Below are positions 22,299 through 25,377 of a DNA stretch of 25,377 nucleotides, piece after piece. This stretch comes from a virus: positions 1-25,377 of IMG/VR virus record IMGVR_UViG_3300032053_000470; one strand, given 5' to 3'. The translations under genes and the position numbers were made by a program. Below the pieces are notes generated by a model. That model had not been told where the DNA came from and ran no database searches. It saw only the letters and a list, made by a program, of their open reading frames with translations. Positions within the stretch are counted from its first letter, which is position 1, and every line of letters begins with the position of its first letter.

Positions 22299-23081
22299 CT
22301 ATTCTTCGGCATATTGCGTTGGAACAAAATTGTTTCTTGCGATTTCTAACTCCTTTTCAATGTTTATCGGAACGTAACCGGAGGGGGTAAAGTTCGCCCT
22401 TGCTTCCTCCAACCCTTTTTCCAAAAATTGCTTTTGGGGTGCTGCCATCGGTTTCAAAAATGGGATTGTGTTTTTAATTTTTGCTTTCCAATTTTTTATC
22501 GGTTTGTTGTGTCCATCCTTCCATCCGTTTTCCTGCCAAGTTTCAATTTTTGATTTCACCGGGTATTCAAATTTTGAAAAATCGTGTCCAAGTTTTTCAA
22601 TTTCAGTTTTGGCAAAATTTAGAATTTCTGAAATTTCGGGCATTTGTATTTTTTTAACTTTACTATTTGTAAGAATACTTTCTTTTTCTATTACATTTTC
22701 ATTTTCATTTTCATCTTCCATATGCTTATCCATATGAGTATCCATATGCTTAGCATATGCTTCGGTGTTTTTTTTCTTACTTTTTTCAACCAAACCGTTA
22801 CTGCGTCTGCTTTCTGTGTATTTACTTCTTCTTTCTTTTTCTTTCTCTAATCTTGAATTTAAATAATATTTACCATCAAATTCAAATTTTTCTAAAACAT
22901 TTGTGCAAACATTGTCAAAGCATACGCCAAGCATATGCTTAGCTTGTGCTTCTGTAAATTTACCCCTAGCAAACTGCAACATTAGTAGTTCTATGTACGC
23001 ACCTTTTTCTAATAAAGTGAAGTGCATAGTTCCTAGCTGCCAATCACCCGGATAAAACAAAAAAGCAGGGTCTTTTGCCAT
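22299..23081 (-). CDS. DUF1376-type replication initiator / helicase loader
   Basis: Product of 260 aa. Residues 1-90 fit DUF1376 (YdaU-like): MAKDPAFLFYPGDWQLGTMH, FTLLEKGAYIELLMLQFARG and DGKYYLNSRLEKEKERR. Residues 95-130 are a charged linker with the tandem HMDT/HMDK repeat and alternating Glu/Asn. Residues 140-205 hold a helix-rich part (FEYPVKSKIETWQENGWKDG). The C-terminus carries two copies of a short motif, GLEEARANFTPSGY (223-236) and ELEIARNNFVPTQY (244-257). Proteins of this type act as phage replication initiators or helicase loaders, much like lambda O/P. It lies just upstream of the primase-helicase, and its gene carries iteron-like repeats, both consistent with origin recognition. 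Confidence 0.75.
   Translation of the reverse strand: MAKDPAFLFYPGDWQLGTMHFTLLEKGAYIELLMLQFARGKFTEAQAKHMLGVCFDNVCTNVLEKFEFDGKYYLNSRLEKEKERRSKYTESRRSNGLVEKSKKKNTEAYAKHMDTHMDKHMEDENENENVIEKESILTNSKVKKIQMPEISEILNFAKTEIEKLGHDFSKFEYPVKSKIETWQENGWKDGHNKPIKNWKAKIKNTIPFLKPMAAPQKQFLEKGLEEARANFTPSGYVPINIEKELEIARNNFVPTQYAEE
22694..22764. repeat. Iteron-like array and AT-rich repeats; candidate origin
   Basis: Four tandem 12-bp units centred on the palindrome CATATG run from 22717 to 22764: TCCATATGCTTA, TCCATATGAGTA, TCCATATGCTTA, then the diverged GCATATGCTTCG. Immediately to the left, CATTTT is repeated three times (22694-22711), giving an easily melted tract. A further copy, AAGCATATGCTTAG, lies at 22929-22942. 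All are inside the DUF1376-type gene, as lambda ori lies inside O. The repeats also encode a 4-residue protein repeat, so selection on protein is an alternative cause. Confidence 0.5.
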
Positions 23082-23089
23082 ATTTAACT

Positions 23090-23329
23090 TTATTTATTTG
23101 TAAAACTTTTAAGTTTTGTTCCTAAAACCTCATTAATTTTAATTAAATTCGTTTCGGAAAAGGAAGATATTCTATGAACAAGGCAGTTGTAAAGAGTGGC
23201 ATAAGATATACCTGTTTTTTTAGATAACCACGACAATCTTCTTTCTTCTTCATTTAATCTTTTAAAAATCTTTTCAGCCATTTCATCCCTTTTCTTTTTA
23301 ATGAGTAGCTTGTTTTGTAATTTATCCAT
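23090..23329 (-). CDS. Small helix-turn-helix regulator
   Basis: Start set at the ATG at 23327-23329 (MDKLQNKLLIKKKRDEMAEK); codons upstream read low-complexity Phe/Leu/Lys-rich sequence. The 79-aa product has a basic N-terminal helix and a lambda-repressor/Cro-type HTH: RLSWLSKKTGISYATLYNCL (WLSKKTGIS as the first helix and turn, ATLYNCL as the recognition helix), then a third helix (SETNLIKINEVLGTKLKSF). It lies 8 nt before the DUF1376-type gene and faces the plus-strand operon across a 97-bp A/T-rich space, the usual site of a Cro-like switch protein. Operators cannot be pinned down by eye. Confidence 0.75.
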   Translation of the reverse strand: MDKLQNKLLIKKKRDEMAEKIFKRLNEEERRLSWLSKKTGISYATLYNCLVHRISSFSETNLIKINEVLGTKLKSFTNK

Positions 23330-23388
23330 GTTTTGATATTTGACACGAAGTAAGTATTTTCTTTTTAAATAAAAAAATAAAAAAAAGT

Positions 23389-23419
23389 TTTGCAAATAAA
23401 ATAATTTAATTTAACTTTG
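23389..23419 (+). promoter_or_regulatory. Bacteroidota-type promoter for the recombination operon
   Basis: TTTG at 23389-23392 and TAACTTTG at 23412-23419 are separated by 19 nt and match the Bacteroidota TTTG-(about 19-21)-TAnnTTTG promoter. The NinG-like ATG is at 23427, only 7 nt past the -7 element, so the mRNA would be leaderless or nearly so. An upstream run of A's could serve as an UP-like element. The spacing is the best promoter match in the window. Confidence 0.6.
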
Positions 23420-23426
23420 GATTCTT

Positions 23427-23975
23427 ATGTCAAATTCAACTATTGTAAAAAAGAAAAAAAGATGCGTTACCTGTTTTGGTTACGATTATATTTTTTCTAA
23501 AGGTAGGTGTAAGCATTGTGCAACAATAGAAGATACTCAAAAAAGAATTGATAAAGTACAAGACACAGATGAATCAGAAAGTATGCAAAATTTAATTGCT
23601 GATTTGGACTATGTGTTTTCGCAGTACATAAGAGTTAAACACGCAGATAAAGATGGAATTGTAACTTGCTTCACCTCTAGTAAAAAATATAATTGGCAAC
23701 AAATACAATGCGGTCATTTTATATCAAGAAAAAATTTATCTACTAGGTGGTTAGAAACTAATTGCAGACCACAATCAGAACACGACAACTGCTTATTAAG
23801 TGGTAATTTAGAAGTGTTTGAAAAGAACCTAGAAGAAGAAAAAAAAGGTAGTACAGAGTATTTAAGAGAATTATCAAGAGAAATAAATAAACCTACAATA
23901 AGTGAGCTTAAAGAATTGATTATTGAATATAGGTCAAAACTAAATCAAGCAAAAAAGAAGTTTTTGCAGGGATAA
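23427..23975 (+). CDS. ninG: NinG/Rap-like recombination nuclease
   Basis: Product of 182 aa. An N-terminal zinc ribbon is formed by CVTC (13-16) and CKHC (28-31). The central part carries VTCFTSSKKYNWQQIQCGHF (79-98), then RWLETNCRPQSEHDNCLLSG, the HNH-like core of lambda NinG/Rap, which cleaves branched (Holliday-type) DNA. The C-terminal half is helical (LREL, LKELIIEYRSKLNQAKKKF). It is the first gene of the plus-strand operon with the Rad52-like annealing protein and the exonuclease, so a role in phage recombination is consistent. Family assignment is strong; exact substrate specificity is inherited from lambda. Confidence 0.85.
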   Translation: MSNSTIVKKKKRCVTCFGYDYIFSKGRCKHCATIEDTQKRIDKVQDTDESESMQNLIADLDYVFSQYIRVKHADKDGIVTCFTSSKKYNWQQIQCGHFISRKNLSTRWLETNCRPQSEHDNCLLSGNLEVFEKNLEEEKKGSTEYLRELSREINKPTISELKELIIEYRSKLNQAKKKFLQG

Positions 23976-24006
23976 TCACCGAAAAGTAGGAATAAAAAAC
24001 AAAGTC

Positions 24007-24210
24007 ATGATGTTACAACTAAATCCAACAATTTCAGTAAAAACACCAAAGGGCGATGCAGAAGCGTTGATTATTATTGATTATGGTGTTAATGTAAACT
24101 CTGTATGGTTATGTAGAATGAAAGGCGGTAAGGTTTTACATTTTTATAGTGATGATATTTTGATATACGATAATCCAATGAATGGAAATGGATGGGATAT
24201 TGAAGACTAA
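24007..24210 (+). CDS. Small conserved phage protein, 67 aa
   Basis: Starts MMLQLNPTISVKTPKGDAEA; initiation at the second ATG (24010) is equally likely. It is a compact beta protein (VKTPKGDAEALIIIDYG; VWLCRMKGGKVLHFYSDD), ending in an acidic patch. I recall similar short proteins ('MLQLNPTI.V.TP.G.a.a..iiDYG') in early regions of Bacteroidota phages, without a function. The fold looks like a small SH3/Tudor-like barrel. It lies 31 nt after the NinG-like gene. Confidence 0.7.
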   Translation: MMLQLNPTISVKTPKGDAEALIIIDYGVNVNSVWLCRMKGGKVLHFYSDDILIYDNPMNGNGWDIED

Positions 24211-24252
24211 GATTATCTGAAAAAGATGTTTATTAACCCTCAAACAATAAAA

Positions 24253-24444
24253 ATGGCAAAAAGAGAACACACGCTTGGAAGCAAGCTAGGTAAGCTGGAA
24301 CTGAATGAAAACATTTCAGTTGACAACAGCTACATGACTACAATGGTAACTATTTCCAGATTGAAAAAAGATTTTAACCACAGCAACAAAAAATTTAAAG
24401 TAAAAGAAACCCAAGAAGGAGTAATTGTTACAAGAGTAAAATAA
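24253..24444 (+). CDS. Small protein, 63 aa
   Basis: Start chosen at ATG 24253 (MAKREHTLGSKLGKLELNE), which follows an A-rich stretch typical of these genes; an earlier in-frame ATG at 24226 would add nine residues that look like leader sequence. The product is Lys-rich: ENISVDNSYMTTMVTISRLK, KDFNHSNKKFKVKETQEGV and a basic C-terminus. No family is recognised. It ends 4 nt before the Rad52-like gene. A DNA-binding accessory role is possible from composition and context only. Confidence 0.55.
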   Translation: MAKREHTLGSKLGKLELNENISVDNSYMTTMVTISRLKKDFNHSNKKFKVKETQEGVIVTRVK

Positions 24445-24448
24445 TTTT

Positions 24449-25063
24449 ATGAAAGAATATTTAGAAAGTGTTAAGTTAAGTAAAGACCCATTCAATCAAC
24501 CACAACTACCCGAATGGATTAAAACAAAAAAGTCAGAAGTAACTGGAGAAGAATACCAATACAATGATATTGAACTTATTGAGGACATATTGAGTTATTT
24601 CGGAGAATGGAGATACGAAATAAATAAAACACAATTTGTTCAAGATAAGTTCGGTATCAGCGTAACAGTAGAAGTTCGTTTAACCATTTCATTGTCTAAA
24701 ACATCGGATTGGGTGCCAGATTTACTATTATTTTTTGGAATAGCATCCGAATTTGCCCCAAACACCAAGTACCTTACTCTTGCTACACCAAAAGCAGCTT
24801 CAATGGCTTTTAAAAACGCAGCAAAAAAGATAGGTAGATTATTGGGAAAGGATTTAAACAGGGGAATAGAAAACAATGAATTGCCATCAGTTTTTGTTGA
24901 GAAAGAACCAAAGCAAACAACGCAGCAAAGAGTTATTTTGCAAATTGCAAACTGCAAAACTACTGATGAACTTGAATCGTACAAGCTGTTAAGTAATTCA
25001 GACGAAGTAATTAAAAAAGCATACACCGAAAAATATACTGAATTTATTAAAGAAAATTTTTAA
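24449..25063 (+). CDS. Rad52-like single-strand annealing protein
   Basis: The 204-aa product has an N-terminal helical/beta section with LIEDILSYFGEWRYEINKTQ (residues 43-62) and VTVEVRLTISLSKTSDW (72-88). The decisive segment is KAASMAFKNAAKKIGRLLG (115-133), which follows the Rad52-family pattern of T-x-A-x-x-R/K-A-x-x-x-hG-x-x-G at the end of the annealing fold. The C-terminal 60 residues are linker and helices. It anneals single strands and pairs with the downstream exonuclease, as in lambda Red-like systems. Rad52-type rather than RecT/Beta is inferred from this segment and length. Confidence 0.7.
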   Translation: MKEYLESVKLSKDPFNQPQLPEWIKTKKSEVTGEEYQYNDIELIEDILSYFGEWRYEINKTQFVQDKFGISVTVEVRLTISLSKTSDWVPDLLLFFGIASEFAPNTKYLTLATPKAASMAFKNAAKKIGRLLGKDLNRGIENNELPSVFVEKEPKQTTQQRVILQIANCKTTDELESYKLLSNSDEVIKKAYTEKYTEFIKENF

Positions 25064-25066
25064 TCT

Positions 25067-25377
25067 ATGTTTGAAAACGCAAAAATACGCTGCTCTGCAT
25101 TGGGTAATTTAATGACTGAACCAAAAGCTGCTGCCGACAAGGCTAGTGGGGCATTATCAGCTACCGCAAAAACATCGCTTTTAGAAGTTTATGTTAAACA
25201 TATTTATGGTAGAGAAAAAGACATTCAAACCAGGCCTATGAAAAAAGGCACATTGGTAGAAGATGATTCAATTACTACCCTATCAATGTACGATGGAGTG
25301 CTTTATCAAAAAAACGAAAAGAAATACGAAAACGAATTTATAATAGGCACACCGGATATAGTAGATGGAAAGGTTAT
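25067..25377 (+). CDS. PD-(D/E)XK exonuclease (YqaJ-like), C-terminus off window
   Basis: The ATG at 25067-25069 lies 3 nt after the Rad52-like stop; the frame stays open for 103 codons to the window edge. The product starts MFENAKIRCSALGNLMTEPK, like the 'irCSslg.lmt' opening of phage YqaJ/recombination exonucleases. YVKHIYGREKDIQTRPMKKG follows, then LVEDDSITTLSMYDGVLY, and IIGTPDIVDG with the Pro-Asp of the PD-(D/E)XK active site. The downstream (D/E)XK residues are outside the window. It likely resects double-strand ends to provide single strands for annealing. Confidence 0.75.
   Translation, partial: MFENAKIRCSALGNLMTEPKAAADKASGALSATAKTSLLEVYVKHIYGREKDIQTRPMKKGTLVEDDSITTLSMYDGVLYQKNEKKYENEFIIGTPDIVDGKV

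Noticed and set aside
22717-22764. Array as a CRISPR
   Set aside because: Repeat units are 12 bp and contiguous, with no spacers, and lie within a coding gene.
23330-23395. Extension of the HTH gene to an upstream start
   Set aside because: The extra codons read low-complexity Phe/Leu/Lys sequence from the A/T-rich promoter region.
24640-25026. 128-aa minus-strand ORF opposite the Rad52-like gene
   Set aside because: Antisense to a conserved gene, with no promoter or motif.

Overview
The window is part of the genome of a tailed bacteriophage (Caudoviricetes), almost certainly one that infects Bacteroidota. Reasons: AT-rich DNA; start codons preceded by A/T-rich stretches rather than consistent Shine-Dalgarno sites; Bacteroidota-type promoter boxes (TAnnTTTG); a primase/helicase with a BT4734/VirE_N-like N-terminal domain; a phage-type C5 methyltransferase; and a full virion module. 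The terminase, portal and tail-stabilisation sequences and their order recall crAss-like, short-tailed phages. That is inferred from memory of those families, not from a search. No integrase, transposase, tRNA, rRNA or CRISPR array was seen. No gene-free stretch exceeds 300 bases.

Layout: (1) 1-14178, minus strand, virion module. In transcription order: a GT9-like glycosyltransferase, two microORFs, a 214-aa conserved protein, a coiled-coil protein (possible small terminase), TerL, portal, a 119-aa protein, scaffold, major capsid protein, a 295-aa protein flanked by terminators, two adaptor/ring-like proteins, a 50-aa protein, a GroES-like co-chaperonin, a further adaptor, and a tail stabilisation protein cut by the window edge. 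(2) 14232-14525: one isolated plus-strand gene ending at a hairpin shared with the convergent minus-strand genes. (3) 14574-18847, minus strand: a glycan-modification block with a zinc protein, a GT-A-like protein, two class I methyltransferases, a fused DUF5672/GT9 glycosyltransferase and an exported beta-rich protein. (4) 18837-23329, minus strand: replication block with SSB, C5 cytosine methyltransferase with a second gene nested in another frame, primase-helicase, a DUF1376-type initiator gene carrying iteron-like repeats, and a small HTH regulator. (5) 23427-25377, plus strand: a divergent early/recombination operon with NinG-like, two small proteins, a Rad52-like annealing protein and a PD-(D/E)XK exonuclease cut by the window edge.

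How the genes work together: the divergent region at 23330-23426 separates the recombination operon from the replication operon. The DUF1376-type protein probably loads the helicase at the repeats inside its own gene, and SSB, annealing protein, exonuclease and NinG process replication intermediates. The glycan block could alter virion or host-surface glycans. The left half builds the head, packages DNA and forms the neck and tail, possibly with its own GroES for capsid folding.

Most notable: the overprinted gene inside the methyltransferase, the iteron array inside the initiator gene, the glycan cluster beside an inverted Ser/Thr-rich gene, the GroES gene inside the neck module, and several small genes that are easy to miss.
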